36,206 nucleotides of DNA from an uncultured Gammaproteobacteria bacterium (GTDB lineage Bacteria > Pseudomonadota > Gammaproteobacteria > Pseudomonadales > Azotimanducaceae), in contig CAJXBG010000031.1 of NCBI GenBank assembly GCA_913050215.1, forward strand, positions 1 to 36,206, written 5' to 3'. Position numbers and translations under genes: made by a program. Below, piece by piece: positions 16,233 to 25,721 of the stretch (position 1 is its first letter; the number at the start of each line of letters is the position of its first letter). Under the pieces are notes generated by a model. That model was given only the letters and a program-made list of their open reading frames with translations, made no database searches and was not told the DNA's origin.

Positions 16233-17228
16233 ATGTCATCTTCACCGCCAATCAATATGAAAGCCATCGTCGCAACAACGTCCGGCCCCACTTTGACCAC
16301 TGTGCCCGTTTCTACACCAGGACCCAATCACGTGTTGGTAAAAGTGCACGCTGCAGCTTTAAACAGGGCAGACTTAGGCATGCTCAAGGGTCAATCCCAC
16401 GGTAATGTTGGTGGCGCGGGCACCCCGCTGGGACTTGAATGGGCTGGCGAGATTGCACAGGTCGGCGAAACCGTAACCAATTGGCAGGTCGGTGATCGCG
16501 TGATGGCGGCGGGTGGCAACGCCTTCGCTGAATATGCCATTGGCCACTGCGACAGAATCTATCCTGCCCCTCCCGAAATGAGCTCTGAGGAAGCAGCGAC
16601 ACTGCCGGTTGCCTTGCAGACTGAACATGATGCCATCGTCACCAATGGTCAACTTTTACCTGGTCAAAGTATTCTAGTTCAGGGGGCCAGTTCAGGCGTT
16701 GGCTTAATGGCGATGCAAATTGCTAAAGCCTTTGGCGCAGGTCTGGTAATTGGCACATCAACTAATGAGGCTCGTCGAGAACAACTGGCAAAATATGGCG
16801 CAGACATTGTGGTTAACAGCAACGATGAACATTGGGTAAAGCAAGTGATCGACGCTACAGACGGACACGGCGTTGATCTGACGATTGACCACATATCAGG
16901 ACCAGTGGGTAACGCCAACATGAAAGCGACAAAAATCGGCGGACGCATTATCAACGTTGGACGTCTAGGCGGTATGCACGGCGACTTCAACTACGATTTG
17001 CATGCGCTGCGGCGCATTCAGTATCTGGGGGTGACCTTTAGAACTAGAACAGGCAAAGAAGTCTCATCGATTGTCGAAAAAGTGACCGAATCACTTCTAT
17101 CGTCCTCTGCAGGAAAAAAGTTGCAGCTACCGATTCACCAGGTTTTTCCACTCGCCGAAGCGACGGACGCACTTGCGATGATGGAGAGAAATGAGCATTT
17201 CGGCAAAATCGTGCTACGCGTGGTTTAG
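16233..17228 (+). CDS. Zinc-independent medium-chain oxidoreductase, NADPH:quinone reductase-like
   Basis: A 331-residue MDR-superfamily enzyme. The ATG at 16233 is preferred over an in-frame GTG at 16197 because AAAGGAA precedes it. The N-terminal GroES-like domain contains HAAALNRADLGMLKG and GLEWAGEIAQVGE; the cysteine and histidine ligands of zinc alcohol dehydrogenases are absent. The nucleotide-binding domain has VQGASSGVG at 149-157 and a helix ending in AKFGA-type sequence (AKYGADIVVN). These enzymes reduce quinones or alpha,beta-unsaturated carbonyls with NADPH. An enoyl-reductase role in the surrounding catabolic genes is possible but unproven. It is followed by a sulfotransferase-like gene after 109 bases. 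Confidence 0.9.
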   Translation: MSSSPPINMKAIVATTSGPTLTTVPVSTPGPNHVLVKVHAAALNRADLGMLKGQSHGNVGGAGTPLGLEWAGEIAQVGETVTNWQVGDRVMAAGGNAFAEYAIGHCDRIYPAPPEMSSEEAATLPVALQTEHDAIVTNGQLLPGQSILVQGASSGVGLMAMQIAKAFGAGLVIGTSTNEARREQLAKYGADIVVNSNDEHWVKQVIDATDGHGVDLTIDHISGPVGNANMKATKIGGRIINVGRLGGMHGDFNYDLHALRRIQYLGVTFRTRTGKEVSSIVEKVTESLLSSSAGKKLQLPIHQVFPLAEATDALAMMERNEHFGKIVLRVV

Positions 17229-17244
17229 GATAGCCTGATCCTCG

Positions 17245-17259
17245 CTAAGGTTGCCTTAG
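17245..17259 (+). other. Small hairpin between the MDR and sulfotransferase-like genes
   Basis: CTAAGG-TTG-CCTTAG forms a perfect 6-bp stem with a 3-base loop, 17 bases after the MDR stop codon. No T run follows, so it is at best a weak terminator or an RNA-processing or attenuating element. Confidence 0.3.
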
Positions 17260-17337
17260 ACACCACGGAATACTGAAACGTAACAATGAATGATCTATAG
17301 TCTCTCTCCGGACTAGCGAACAAACAGGGATGACAAA

Positions 17338-17976
17338 ATGACTTTAAAAATAGTGGGTGCTGGGTTTGGGCGTACCGGAACACTATCAATGAAATCTGCC
17401 CTAGAAATACTGGGCTTCGGTCCTTGTCACCATATGATGGAAGTGTTTGGTAAACCCGATCACATTGCGCTCTGGCAAGGTGCTGCAGATGGCAAGCAAG
17501 TTGACTGGGAAGCCGTGTTTGAGGGTTACAACAGCGCGGTCGACTGGCCCGTGTGCACTTTCTGGGAGCAGCTAGCCGAGCAATACCCAGCATCAAAAGT
17601 CATTCTGACCCTGCGCGACCCCGACAAATGGTACGACAGTGTTATCGCAACCATATTCCGAGGGTGGCTAGGTGAAACCAAAGAAACAACCGATCCACAT
17701 GCGTTAATGGTGAAAAAACTGATTTTGGAAGACACTTTTGGCGGCGACGTATCCAATCGACAACATGCGATTTCTATCTTTAATAAGCATAATCAACATG
17801 TCATCGACACACTACCCAAAGAACGCCTATTGGTTTTTGAAGCGAGCCAAGGATGGGAACCCCTGTGTGACTTCCTGGAAGTACCCATACCCGATGAAGA
17901 CTATCCGAACTCCAATTCTACATCTGACTTTCAGAAACGATTTCAACAGCGATCATCAGCGTCTGAAAATGAATAA
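17338..17976 (+). CDS. Sulfotransferase-family protein (Sulfotransfer_4 type)
   Basis: A 212-residue cytoplasmic P-loop protein. The 5'-phosphosulfate-binding motif is GAGFGRTGTLS at 7-17, near the N terminus as expected. The 3'-phosphate-binding region is KVILTLRDPDKWYDS, with Arg93-Asp94-Pro95. The segment LGFGPCHHMMEVF is typical of the Sulfotransfer_4 family found in marine and soil bacteria and fungi. Such enzymes would transfer sulfate from PAPS to a hydroxyl, but members of this group are almost all uncharacterised. AGGGATGAC is a good ribosome site. A gap of 36 bases separates it from the hydratase-like lipoprotein gene, so these two and purT may be co-transcribed. Confidence 0.87.
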   Translation: MTLKIVGAGFGRTGTLSMKSALEILGFGPCHHMMEVFGKPDHIALWQGAADGKQVDWEAVFEGYNSAVDWPVCTFWEQLAEQYPASKVILTLRDPDKWYDSVIATIFRGWLGETKETTDPHALMVKKLILEDTFGGDVSNRQHAISIFNKHNQHVIDTLPKERLLVFEASQGWEPLCDFLEVPIPDEDYPNSNSTSDFQKRFQQRSSASENE

Positions 17977-18012
17977 GCAGAGAGAAAAGAAGCAACAAAT
18001 TAAGGAAGTGTC

Positions 18013-18933
18013 ATGAAGACAATGGTATTCATTGCCGCATTGACACTTCTCGCAAGTTGCAGTCAGAATCAGCGCAACACCACCGCAAGTTCGTTAGTAA
18101 CAAGCGATGAGATTTATCAGGAAGTCCAAGACATCGCTGATCAGTTTTTCGCGCATCGACCCATGCAGGGTTTTAACCATACGATGACGCTTGAGCAAGC
18201 TTACCACTGGCAGGACAGATTCGCAGAATATGTGCGGCCGACAATGGGACCCGTCATCGGTTACAAGACAGGTGGTCATGATCCCGGACCAGGTTTCCCA
18301 ACTTTTCCACCCGAGGGAATCCGTGGACTAATGCTTGAGGGAATGATGCTACCAAGCGGCACAGCGATCACGCTAGATCAGACCCGGCGAGGTTTTCTGG
18401 AAGCTGACTTTGCTTTCAGAGTCGGCAGCGTAGACATTAACCATGCACAAAGCGATATGGAGCTGCTCGCCGGATTGGACGCCATCGTTCCCTTTGCTGA
18501 GATTCCCGATCCCTACTATGAAGCAGGCACTCGAAGCATCAACGGTACAATCGTGGCTAATATGGGCAGCCGGATGTCGTTTGTTGGCGAACCTTTAATG
18601 ATTGAAGCCACACCCGCAATGATGGACAAAATTAATACATTCACCTTTGCTGTTCATGACGAAAACGGCGTCGAAGTTGACACCGGCACGATGGCCACCT
18701 GGTACAAGCCGCTTGATGTTGTGCGCTGGCTGCGGGATCACGTCCATACATCGGGTAAATTACTTCAACCGGGGCAATTATTATCACTTGGTAACATTGG
18801 CATCATTCGACAATTGCATGAGAAATCTCCGCGCGGGCCTGCCTATCAAAGCAACGCTTTTATTCTCAGCTACTATGGCTTAAGTGATACCCCTGTCAGT
18901 GTAACTATCAATATCAATCGACAACAAGAGTAG
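18013..18933 (+). CDS. Lipoprotein of the 2-keto-4-pentenoate hydratase / fumarylacetoacetase superfamily
   Basis: A 306-residue protein that begins with a short lipoprotein signal peptide; LLASC places the lipidated residue at Cys16. The rest follows the MhpD-like hydratase/decarboxylase fold: IGYKTGG at 82-88, then LEADFAF with acidic metal ligands Glu130 and Asp132, and Glu163 in FAEIPD. From memory, the E-x-E then +31 residue spacing matches the metal site of E. coli MhpD. Family members hydrate 2-hydroxydienoates from aromatic meta-cleavage in the cytoplasm, so a lipid-anchored periplasmic version is unusual. AAGGAAG is a strong ribosome site. The purT start lies only 4 bases after the stop. 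The natural substrate is unknown. Confidence 0.85.
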   Translation: MKTMVFIAALTLLASCSQNQRNTTASSLVTSDEIYQEVQDIADQFFAHRPMQGFNHTMTLEQAYHWQDRFAEYVRPTMGPVIGYKTGGHDPGPGFPTFPPEGIRGLMLEGMMLPSGTAITLDQTRRGFLEADFAFRVGSVDINHAQSDMELLAGLDAIVPFAEIPDPYYEAGTRSINGTIVANMGSRMSFVGEPLMIEATPAMMDKINTFTFAVHDENGVEVDTGTMATWYKPLDVVRWLRDHVHTSGKLLQPGQLLSLGNIGIIRQLHEKSPRGPAYQSNAFILSYYGLSDTPVSVTININRQQE

Positions 18934-18937
18934 CACT

Positions 18938-20128
18938 ATGACCTCAACTAAAATTGGCACCCCTCTTTCTCAAAGCGCGCGAAAGGTGCTGCTATGCGGC
19001 GCAGGTGAACTTGGTAAAGAAGTGACCATTGAGCTTCAACGCCTAGGCGTTGAGGTTATCGCTGTGGACCGCTATGAAAATGCACCTGCGATGCAGGTCG
19101 CACATCGCTCTCACGTGGTCAACATGTTGGACGGTGAAGCATTGCGCAATGTGATCGAAGAAGAACAACCTGACCTAATTGTGCCTGAGATTGAGGCGAT
19201 CGCCACGGACACATTAGCAGCGCTGGAAACCGAGGGGTTTACGGTTATTCCCACTGCGAAGGCAACCCAACTGACCATGAACCGCGAAGGTATTCGTCGA
19301 CTTGCCGCAGAAGAGTTAGGTCTAAAAACCAGTGCCTATGAATTCGCTCAAACAAAAGAGGCGTATCTTGAGGCGATTCGCAACGTTGGTTTACCCTGCG
19401 TGATCAAGCCCATCATGAGCTCTTCAGGTAAAGGCCAATCGCTCGTACGTGAACAAAACGAGATCGACGCCGCATGGGAATATGCACAGGCAGGCGGACG
19501 AGCGGGCAAAGGCAAAGTGATTGTCGAGGGGTTCGTAGATTTTGATTTTGAGATCACATTATTGACCATCAGACACCGCGACGGCACTAGTTTCTGTGCA
19601 CCCATCGGTCACCGCCAAGAGGGAGGCGACTATCAGGAGTCGTGGCAGCCACAACCGATGAGTGAAGCCGCTTTGAAAGCATCACAGGAAATGGCCGAGA
19701 AGGTCACTTCTGCACTCGGTGGAAAAGGCCTGTTTGGTGTAGAGCTGTTTATCAAAGGGAATGAGGTGATTTTCAGCGAAGTATCACCGCGCCCCCACGA
19801 CACAGGGTTGGTGACACTTGCTTCTCAGGACCTATCAGAGTTTGCCCTGCATGCCCGTGCTATTTTGGACTTACCGATACCGCAAATAATTCAGCGAGGT
19901 CCCGCGGCATCAAGCGTCATACTGGTTTCAGGGGATAGCAATAACATTCAATTCGGCAATCTTGAACAAGCCATTGCAGAACCCAACACCTACCTGAGAC
20001 TGTTTGGTAAACCCGAGGTTGCAGGACGGCGGCGCATGGGCGTCGCGCTAGCAACCGCTGAAAGCGTAGATAAGGCAAGAGAGATCGCAAACAACTGTGC
20101 TGAAGCGGTTACGGTTGAGCTGCTGTAA
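18938..20128 (+). CDS. purT: Formate-dependent phosphoribosylglycinamide formyltransferase 2
   Basis: A 396-residue ATP-grasp enzyme that uses formate and ATP, rather than 10-formyl-tetrahydrofolate, to formylate GAR in step three of purine synthesis. It shows the N-terminal [15 protein letters not shown] segment, then [14 protein letters not shown] in the ATP-grasp core, [17 protein letters not shown], and the metal-binding [12 protein letters not shown]. Length and motifs match PurT throughout. It starts 4 bases after the hydratase-like lipoprotein gene, so it is probably translated from the same transcript. Its 3' end overlaps the convergent fdsD by 20 bases. It therefore sits tail to tail with a formate dehydrogenase operon, and the two compete for one metabolite. 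Confidence 0.97.
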   Translation: MTSTKIGTPLSQSARKVLLCGAGELGKEVTIELQRLGVEVIAVDRYENAPAMQVAHRSHVVNMLDGEALRNVIEEEQPDLIVPEIEAIATDTLAALETEGFTVIPTAKATQLTMNREGIRRLAAEELGLKTSAYEFAQTKEAYLEAIRNVGLPCVIKPIMSSSGKGQSLVREQNEIDAAWEYAQAGGRAGKGKVIVEGFVDFDFEITLLTIRHRDGTSFCAPIGHRQEGGDYQESWQPQPMSEAALKASQEMAEKVTSALGGKGLFGVELFIKGNEVIFSEVSPRPHDTGLVTLASQDLSEFALHARAILDLPIPQIIQRGPAASSVILVSGDSNNIQFGNLEQAIAEPNTYLRLFGKPEVAGRRRMGVALATAESVDKAREIANNCAEAVTVELL

Positions 20129-20360
20129 TCTGAATTTGTGCTGTTGCTCGTTGGGCAATCGGGTTTAACCGGTTACTTTCCTGAGCAACAATTTCGCCGT
20201 TCGCATATGCAACGATCATCGCTCTCATTGACCGTGCCCAAAAGCGATTCAGATGGTCAGAGACTTTACTTGCGGCAATCTCTTCATCTTCACCGATCGC
20301 TATGTTGTCCGCAATCTGGTTGATCATTTTGATCAGATGGTCCAATTCTCTCGTGGACAT
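20109..20360 (-). CDS. fdsD: NAD-dependent formate dehydrogenase delta subunit
   Basis: An 83-residue protein; the start at 20360 follows GAGAGGT, while in-frame codons further upstream run into fdhD. The pattern of an N-terminal helix ([13 protein letters not shown]), then [21 protein letters not shown], is characteristic of FdsD. FdsD is a small accessory subunit needed for maturation and stability of the Fds complex. The gene overlaps no cofactor motif of its own. Its start lies just inside the operon after fdhD (its 5' end precedes the fdhD stop by about 34 bases counted on the minus strand's downstream side), and its 3' end overlaps purT. The last gene of the canonical fdsGBACD order. 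Confidence 0.9.
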   Translation of the reverse strand: MSTRELDHLIKMINQIADNIAIGEDEEIAASKVSDHLNRFWARSMRAMIVAYANGEIVAQESNRLNPIAQRATAQIQITAAQP

Positions 20361-20394
20361 CGTTACCTCTCTGCTCGCATTTCTCTTTGGTCGC

Positions 20395-21249
20395 TCACCC
20401 GATGGTATCCGACAGCCGCTGACCATTCGTATAAACGACATGCCGATCATCTCTAGAAAAACCCACCAGCGTAATACCCGTAGCTGCAGCTACATCAATC
20501 GCCAGCGAGGTTGGTGCTGAGACTGCCACAACAACAGCAATACCAGATTGTGCGGCTTTCGCCAGAATTTCGTAGCTGGCCCTGCTTGTCATCAACAAAA
20601 AGCCGGATGCCGCGAACGCGCCACCGTCGTACAAAGAACCAATCAGTTTGTCCAACGCGTTATGTCTGCCAACGTCCTCACAAACCTTCACGATGTTACC
20701 GCTGGTATCGCACCAAGCTGCACCGTGAACCGCACCGCTTAGTGCCTGTAATGGTTGATGCTGTATCAGATTACCCGCCGCAATATTGACTGCATCATGG
20801 CTGAGAGTGAACGTTGCTTTTACAACAGGTAAGTCCTGCCGTAACTGTTCAAGAGATTCTGCCCCGCACAAACCACAACCACTTTGGCCGACAAGATTAC
20901 GCCGCAGCTTTTTGAGACGAGCAAAACACCGATTTGATACCGTAATCGAAACCTCAATGCCGGCATCCCCACGTGCAATCGCTACGCCATAAATATCGTC
21001 GGGGTGATCGACAATGCCTTCGGTGAGACTAAACCCTACAGCGAAAGCGCGAAGATCAAGGGGACTCGCCATCATCACTGCATGAGATACGCCATTGTAA
21101 ACCAGCGCTACAGGCACCTCTTCAGCGATCATGTCTCTTTGATTTGCCTCCTGCGGACCTGGCCACCTAGCGATAGGGCGTTCAACCGCAGCTGGTCGAT
21201 TTGCGTCTAGTTCCGCTTCCGGTTCCGCTTCCGATTTCACGTCGCTCAT
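20395..21249 (-). CDS. fdhD: Formate dehydrogenase sulfurtransferase FdhD (FdsC)
   Basis: A 284-residue maturation factor. The ATG at 21249 shares one base with the fdsA stop (TGATG), which indicates translational coupling; a GTG directly before it is less likely. FdhD passes sulfur from IscS-type desulfurase to the molybdenum bis-MGD cofactor and helps insert it into FdsA. The essential double-cysteine loop is present as CGLCG (Cys125 and Cys128). Further family segments are GFSLTEGI, SGAVHGAAW, and EDVGRHNALDKLIG, the last being highly conserved. The N-terminal 25 residues are Glu/Ala-rich and variable. In Rhodobacter this gene is called fdsC. Confidence 0.95.
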   Translation of the reverse strand: MSDVKSEAEPEAELDANRPAAVERPIARWPGPQEANQRDMIAEEVPVALVYNGVSHAVMMASPLDLRAFAVGFSLTEGIVDHPDDIYGVAIARGDAGIEVSITVSNRCFARLKKLRRNLVGQSGCGLCGAESLEQLRQDLPVVKATFTLSHDAVNIAAGNLIQHQPLQALSGAVHGAAWCDTSGNIVKVCEDVGRHNALDKLIGSLYDGGAFAASGFLLMTSRASYEILAKAAQSGIAVVVAVSAPTSLAIDVAAATGITLVGFSRDDRHVVYTNGQRLSDTIG

Positions 21250-24152
21250 CACACAGGCTCCACTGCATTTTTAAGGAGCCCAAGCTGCGTGTCCGAGAAT
21301 TGACGATGCGATCGCTGCCAATCAGATGTATCTATTACCTTGCTGATTTGTACCGCAGTGACCTTGTATTCTGGGCAATTCGTCGCCCAATCAGAATTGT
21401 CCGTCGTCACAACATTCGCCCCACTATCAGGGTGATGAAAAGTGGTGTAGAGGACACCGGGTTGAACCCTTGCGGTAACGCGTGCCGTTAGTACCGTATC
21501 ACCGGCGCGGCTTTTCACTTGCACCAGATCACCATCAACAATTCCCCTGTCTTCGGCGTCATGGGGATGTACTTCCAGCAGGTCCCTATCATGCCAATCC
21601 GTGTTTGCGGTACGCCGAGTTTGCGCGCCAACATTATATTGCGACAGTATTCGCCCGGTGGTGAGTAAAAACGGAAAACGCTTATTCACTTTTTCGTCCG
21701 TTGCAACGTACTCAGTCACCGCAAAGTAACCCTTGCCGCGGACAAAGCTATCGACGTGCATCGTGGGTGTACCGTTCGGTTGCTCTTTCGTACACGGCCA
21801 CTGTATCGAACCTTCTGCAGCCAAGCGCTGGTAGGTGATGCCGCTAAAGGTAGGCGTCAGAGCCGCTATTTCATCCATAATCTCTGAAGGGTGGTTGTAA
21901 TTCATTTCATAACCGAGGGCATTGGACAACGCCGCCGTACCTTCCCAGTCAGCTTTTCCGCTTAGGGGTGCCATAACTTTACGCACGGGGGATACTCGCC
22001 TCTCAGCATTGGTAAAAGTACCGTCCTTCTCTAGGAATGATGCACCCGGCAAAAAGACATGAGCGTATTTAGCTGTTTCATTCAGAAATATATCTTGGAC
22101 TATCAGGCACTCCAGATTTCCGAGGGCAGCCTCAACATGCCGTGTATCAGGGTCAGATTGGGCGATATCCTCACCCTGACAATACAATCCCTTAAAAGTG
22201 CCTGAGACCGCGGCATCTAGCATGTTAGGTATGCGTAGACCGGGCTCAGCATCAATCGCGACACCCCAGTGAGCTTCGAACTTTTTTCGCACCCCATCGT
22301 CAGATACATGCCGATAGCCCGGCAACTCATGGGGAAAAGAACCCATGTCGCAGGCACCCTGCACGTTGTTTTGCCCACGCAGCGGATTGACCCCAACACC
22401 TTCCCTTCCGAGATTTCCAGTCAACATAGCAAGATTTGCAATTCCCATGACCATGGTCGATCCCTGACTGTGCTCGGTGACACCTAAACCGTAATAAATA
22501 GCACCGTTGTTGGCAGTGGCATACATTCTTGCGGCATCGCGTATCTGAATGGCCGGAATGCCAGTGACCTCAGCCATTGCCTCTGGTGAATTACGCGGTT
22601 CAGAAATAAACGACTTCCAAGCTTCGAACGCTGGCATTTCGCACCGCGCCTCAATAAAGCCGCTGGCGTGCAACCCTTCTGCCAAGATCACATGCGCCAT
22701 GGCATTAACAAGCGCTACATTCGTGCCCGGAAGCAACTTCAAATGCGCTTGCGCCGCAACGTGAGGCCCTTTCACCAAGTCGATGCCCCTTGGGTCTGCA
22801 ATAATAAGCTTCGCCCCCTGACGTAACCGTTTTTTCAGCCGCGAAGCAAACACCGGATGCGCGTCGGTAGGGTTGGCCCCTATCACCATCACAACATCTG
22901 CTTTTTCGATAGAATCAAAAGACTGCGTACCTGCCGACTCGCCCAATGTGGTTTTTAAACCATAACCCGTCGGCGAGTGACAAACTCTGGCGCATGTATC
23001 TACATTGTTATTGCCGAACGCGGCCCTTACTAATTTCTGAACAAGATAGGTTTCCTCGTTAGTACACCGGGACGACGTAATACCACCAACACTATCTTTC
23101 CCGTAGGTCTCTTGAATCGATCGAATCTTATCAGCGGCAAACTCGATAGCTTCGTCCCAGGAAACTTGCTGCCAGGGATCACTTCTTGATTGGCGTATCA
23201 TCGGTTTTGTAACACGATCAGAATGAGTTGCATAACCGAAGGCAAAACGCCCCTTCACGCAAGAATGTCCGCGATTTGCTTCACCACCCTTATGCGGAGA
23301 CATACGAACAATCTGGTCACCCTTTAGCTCGGCCTCAAACGCACAGCCAACGCCACAATAGGCGCAGGTCGTGACAACACGATGCTCCGGCTGCCCCTCG
23401 TCAATAATCGTGTTTTCTATCAAAGTGGCAGTTGGGCAGGCCTGAACACATGCGCCACAAGAAACACAATCGGAGCTCATAAAGTCTTGAGCCTGTCCTG
23501 CAACCACTTTGGAATCAAATCCACGCCCCTCGATGGTCAGCGCAAAGGTGCCCTGAACTTCGGCACAGGCTCTGACACAGCGAGAGCAAACGATGCATTT
23601 TGCGGGATCAAAATCAAAATAAGGATTACTGGTGTCTTTCACAGCGGAGAGATGACTGCTACCTTCAAATCCGTAACGCACTTCTCTCAGCCCGACTTCG
23701 CCAGCCACGTCCTGCAATTCGCAGTCACCGTTTGCCGGACAGGTCAAGCAGTCGAGTGGATGATCAGAGATATAAAGTTCCAGCACGTTTTTTCGCAGTC
23801 GGGCGATGTCCTCATTCTGCGTTCTTATGACCAAGCCTGCTTCCACCGGTGTCGTACAGGATGCTGGGAAACCCTTTCGCCCTTCTATCTCAACCAGACA
23901 AACTCGACAGGAACCAAAGGGTTCAACCGAGTCGGTAGCGCAGAGTTTAGGTATATTAATATCAGCCAAAGCTGCGGCCCTGAGAATTGATGTTCCAGCG
24001 GGTACCGTGATCTCCTGACCATCGATATTCACAGTGACCAATTCCCGACTTTGTTGATCAATGCCACGCGCCGCCGCAACCGTTATCACCGGCGGCGTAC
24101 CGTAATCCTTTCCGTGATCAATATCTCTCTGTGGATCAAAATACTTCAACAT
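21249..24152 (-). CDS. fdsA: NAD-dependent formate dehydrogenase alpha subunit (molybdenum, iron-sulfur)
   Basis: A 967-residue catalytic subunit that oxidises formate to CO2. The N-terminal NuoG-like part binds a [2Fe-2S] cluster (Cys71, 82, 85, 99) and a His/Cys [4Fe-4S] site (His131, Cys135, 138, 144). Two ferredoxin-type clusters follow (Cys186-189-192-196 and Cys229-232-235-239). The molybdopterin domain starts with its own cluster (Cys263, 266, 270, 298). The metal ligand is Cys391 in CARVCHSPTGYG, so this is a cysteine, not a selenocysteine, enzyme. Electrons flow through FdsB to NAD. The gene lies 2 bases after fdsB and is coupled to fdhD, consistent with one operon. Confidence 0.97.
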   Translation of the reverse strand: MLKYFDPQRDIDHGKDYGTPPVITVAAARGIDQQSRELVTVNIDGQEITVPAGTSILRAAALADINIPKLCATDSVEPFGSCRVCLVEIEGRKGFPASCTTPVEAGLVIRTQNEDIARLRKNVLELYISDHPLDCLTCPANGDCELQDVAGEVGLREVRYGFEGSSHLSAVKDTSNPYFDFDPAKCIVCSRCVRACAEVQGTFALTIEGRGFDSKVVAGQAQDFMSSDCVSCGACVQACPTATLIENTIIDEGQPEHRVVTTCAYCGVGCAFEAELKGDQIVRMSPHKGGEANRGHSCVKGRFAFGYATHSDRVTKPMIRQSRSDPWQQVSWDEAIEFAADKIRSIQETYGKDSVGGITSSRCTNEETYLVQKLVRAAFGNNNVDTCARVCHSPTGYGLKTTLGESAGTQSFDSIEKADVVMVIGANPTDAHPVFASRLKKRLRQGAKLIIADPRGIDLVKGPHVAAQAHLKLLPGTNVALVNAMAHVILAEGLHASGFIEARCEMPAFEAWKSFISEPRNSPEAMAEVTGIPAIQIRDAARMYATANNGAIYYGLGVTEHSQGSTMVMGIANLAMLTGNLGREGVGVNPLRGQNNVQGACDMGSFPHELPGYRHVSDDGVRKKFEAHWGVAIDAEPGLRIPNMLDAAVSGTFKGLYCQGEDIAQSDPDTRHVEAALGNLECLIVQDIFLNETAKYAHVFLPGASFLEKDGTFTNAERRVSPVRKVMAPLSGKADWEGTAALSNALGYEMNYNHPSEIMDEIAALTPTFSGITYQRLAAEGSIQWPCTKEQPNGTPTMHVDSFVRGKGYFAVTEYVATDEKVNKRFPFLLTTGRILSQYNVGAQTRRTANTDWHDRDLLEVHPHDAEDRGIVDGDLVQVKSRAGDTVLTARVTARVQPGVLYTTFHHPDSGANVVTTDNSDWATNCPEYKVTAVQISKVIDTSDWQRSHRQFSDTQLGLLKNAVEPV

Positions 24153-24154
24153 AG

Positions 24155-25720
24155 TTAGTCAAAATCCTCTGAAAAATGCTTCAATGCGCTCAGTACTGGG
24201 AACGCAGTCATTCCGCCCAACCCACACAACGAACCAAGTGTCATCGTTTCACATAAATCCTCAAGCAGAACTTTTTGCGCCAGTCTCTCAGGATCGTCTG
24301 GTTCAAACTCGACATCTCGCTGTCCCAGTTGGTCAATAACTTCAACCCCCCTCACGGATCCTATTCTACAGGGCGTACACTTGCCACAGGATTCGATGGC
24401 ACAGAACTCCATTGCAAAACGCGCCTGTTCACTCATATCAACCGAATCATCAAAAACAATAATACCGCCATGACCAATGCCAGCCTGCACGGTCGCGAAG
24501 GCTTCATAATCCAACTGTGTGTGCCATAAAGTGCTTGGCAGGTACGCTCCCAAAGGTCCACCTACCTGCACTGCTTTCATCTCTCGGCCGTTCGCGGTGC
24601 CACCGCCAAACTCATTTAATAACGTTGCCAACGGGGGACCAAAAGCCAACTCTACAAGACCTGCTTGCTTAATATTTCCTGAAAGCTGGAAAGGCATGGT
24701 GCCTCTCGAACCACCGATACCGAAATTTCTATAGAAATCCGGCCCCTTAGCTAAGATCGTCGGTATCGTTGCCAAAGTGATCACATTATTAATCACCGTT
24801 GGCTGTTGCCATAACCCCTGAATGGCAGGTAGCGGAGGTTTTGCCCTGACCATGCCCCGTTTGCCTTCCAGACTCTCCAGAAGCGCCGTTTCTTCACCAC
24901 AGATATAAGCACCTGCGCCTAGCCTGACCTCGATACTAAAGGATTTATCACTATCGAGAATATTATCTCCGAGGAAATGATGTTCAGAAGCCAGACGAAT
25001 CGCCGCGTTCAAAACCTCCTCTGAAAGCCGATATTCTTCACGCAAATAGATATATCCGATACTTGCGCCTACCGCGAGTGCTGCGATCGTCATGCCCTCA
25101 ATTAGGGCAAATGGATCGCTCTCCATCATCATACGGTCGGCATAAGTGCCCGCATCACCTTCATCAGCATTGCAAACGATATATTTTTGTTCAGCGCGGG
25201 TATCAAGCACCGTCTGCCATTTTTTTCCTGTGGGAAAAGCCGCACCACCTCGCCCTCGAAGCCCGGAGTCTGTGACCTGCGAAACAGTTTCCTGTGGTGA
25301 AAGTTTCAACGCACAGCGAAGTCCCTCAAAACCACCTAAATGACAATACTCATCGACTGACAACGGATCGATCAAACCTACTTTCGAAAACGTCAAACGC
25401 TGCTGATTTTTGAGAAAAGGCAGGTCCTCGGTCAAACCCAGATAAAGCGGATGCCCAGCCTGTTCTCGCCAGCATTCAGTTGCGAGAAAATCGTCTACGT
25501 CATCCGGCATTACCGGCCCGTAGGCCACACGACCCCTATCCGTATCTATCTCAAGCATGGGCTCAAGCCAATAAAGTCCTCTTGAACCATTACGCACGAC
25601 GTTGAGACGCTGTTGCTCATTGGCTGCGCTTGTTTGAATCATATCAGCGACTTGATCGGCACCTAACGATATTGTCGTGGTGTCACGTGGCACATAGATT
25701 GTTGTGGCGGCTTGGCTCAA
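24155..25720 (-). CDS. fdsB: NAD-dependent formate dehydrogenase beta subunit (FMN, NADH site)
   Basis: A 521-residue NuoF-like diaphorase subunit. An N-terminal region of about 110 residues resembles a reduced thioredoxin-like domain, as in other FdsB proteins. The NADH/FMN domain has GLRGRGGAAFPTGKKW (153-168), CNADEGDAGTYADR (183-196) and GAGAYICGEETALLESLEG (268-286). The C-terminal [4Fe-4S] ligands are Cys445, Cys448 and Cys451 in ESCGKCTPC, plus Cys499. It accepts electrons from FdsA and reduces NAD. It follows fdsG with a single-base gap and precedes fdsA by 2 bases, so the subunits are probably made from one message in fixed ratio. Confidence 0.97.
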   Translation of the reverse strand: MSQAATTIYVPRDTTTISLGADQVADMIQTSAANEQQRLNVVRNGSRGLYWLEPMLEIDTDRGRVAYGPVMPDDVDDFLATECWREQAGHPLYLGLTEDLPFLKNQQRLTFSKVGLIDPLSVDEYCHLGGFEGLRCALKLSPQETVSQVTDSGLRGRGGAAFPTGKKWQTVLDTRAEQKYIVCNADEGDAGTYADRMMMESDPFALIEGMTIAALAVGASIGYIYLREEYRLSEEVLNAAIRLASEHHFLGDNILDSDKSFSIEVRLGAGAYICGEETALLESLEGKRGMVRAKPPLPAIQGLWQQPTVINNVITLATIPTILAKGPDFYRNFGIGGSRGTMPFQLSGNIKQAGLVELAFGPPLATLLNEFGGGTANGREMKAVQVGGPLGAYLPSTLWHTQLDYEAFATVQAGIGHGGIIVFDDSVDMSEQARFAMEFCAIESCGKCTPCRIGSVRGVEVIDQLGQRDVEFEPDDPERLAQKVLLEDLCETMTLGSLCGLGGMTAFPVLSALKHFSEDFD

Positions 25721-25721
25721 A

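Noticed and set aside
23382-23990. A 202-codon open frame on the plus strand
   Set aside because: It lies antisense within fdsA, which has intact cofactor motifs throughout; the shadow frame has no ribosome site or recognisable domain.
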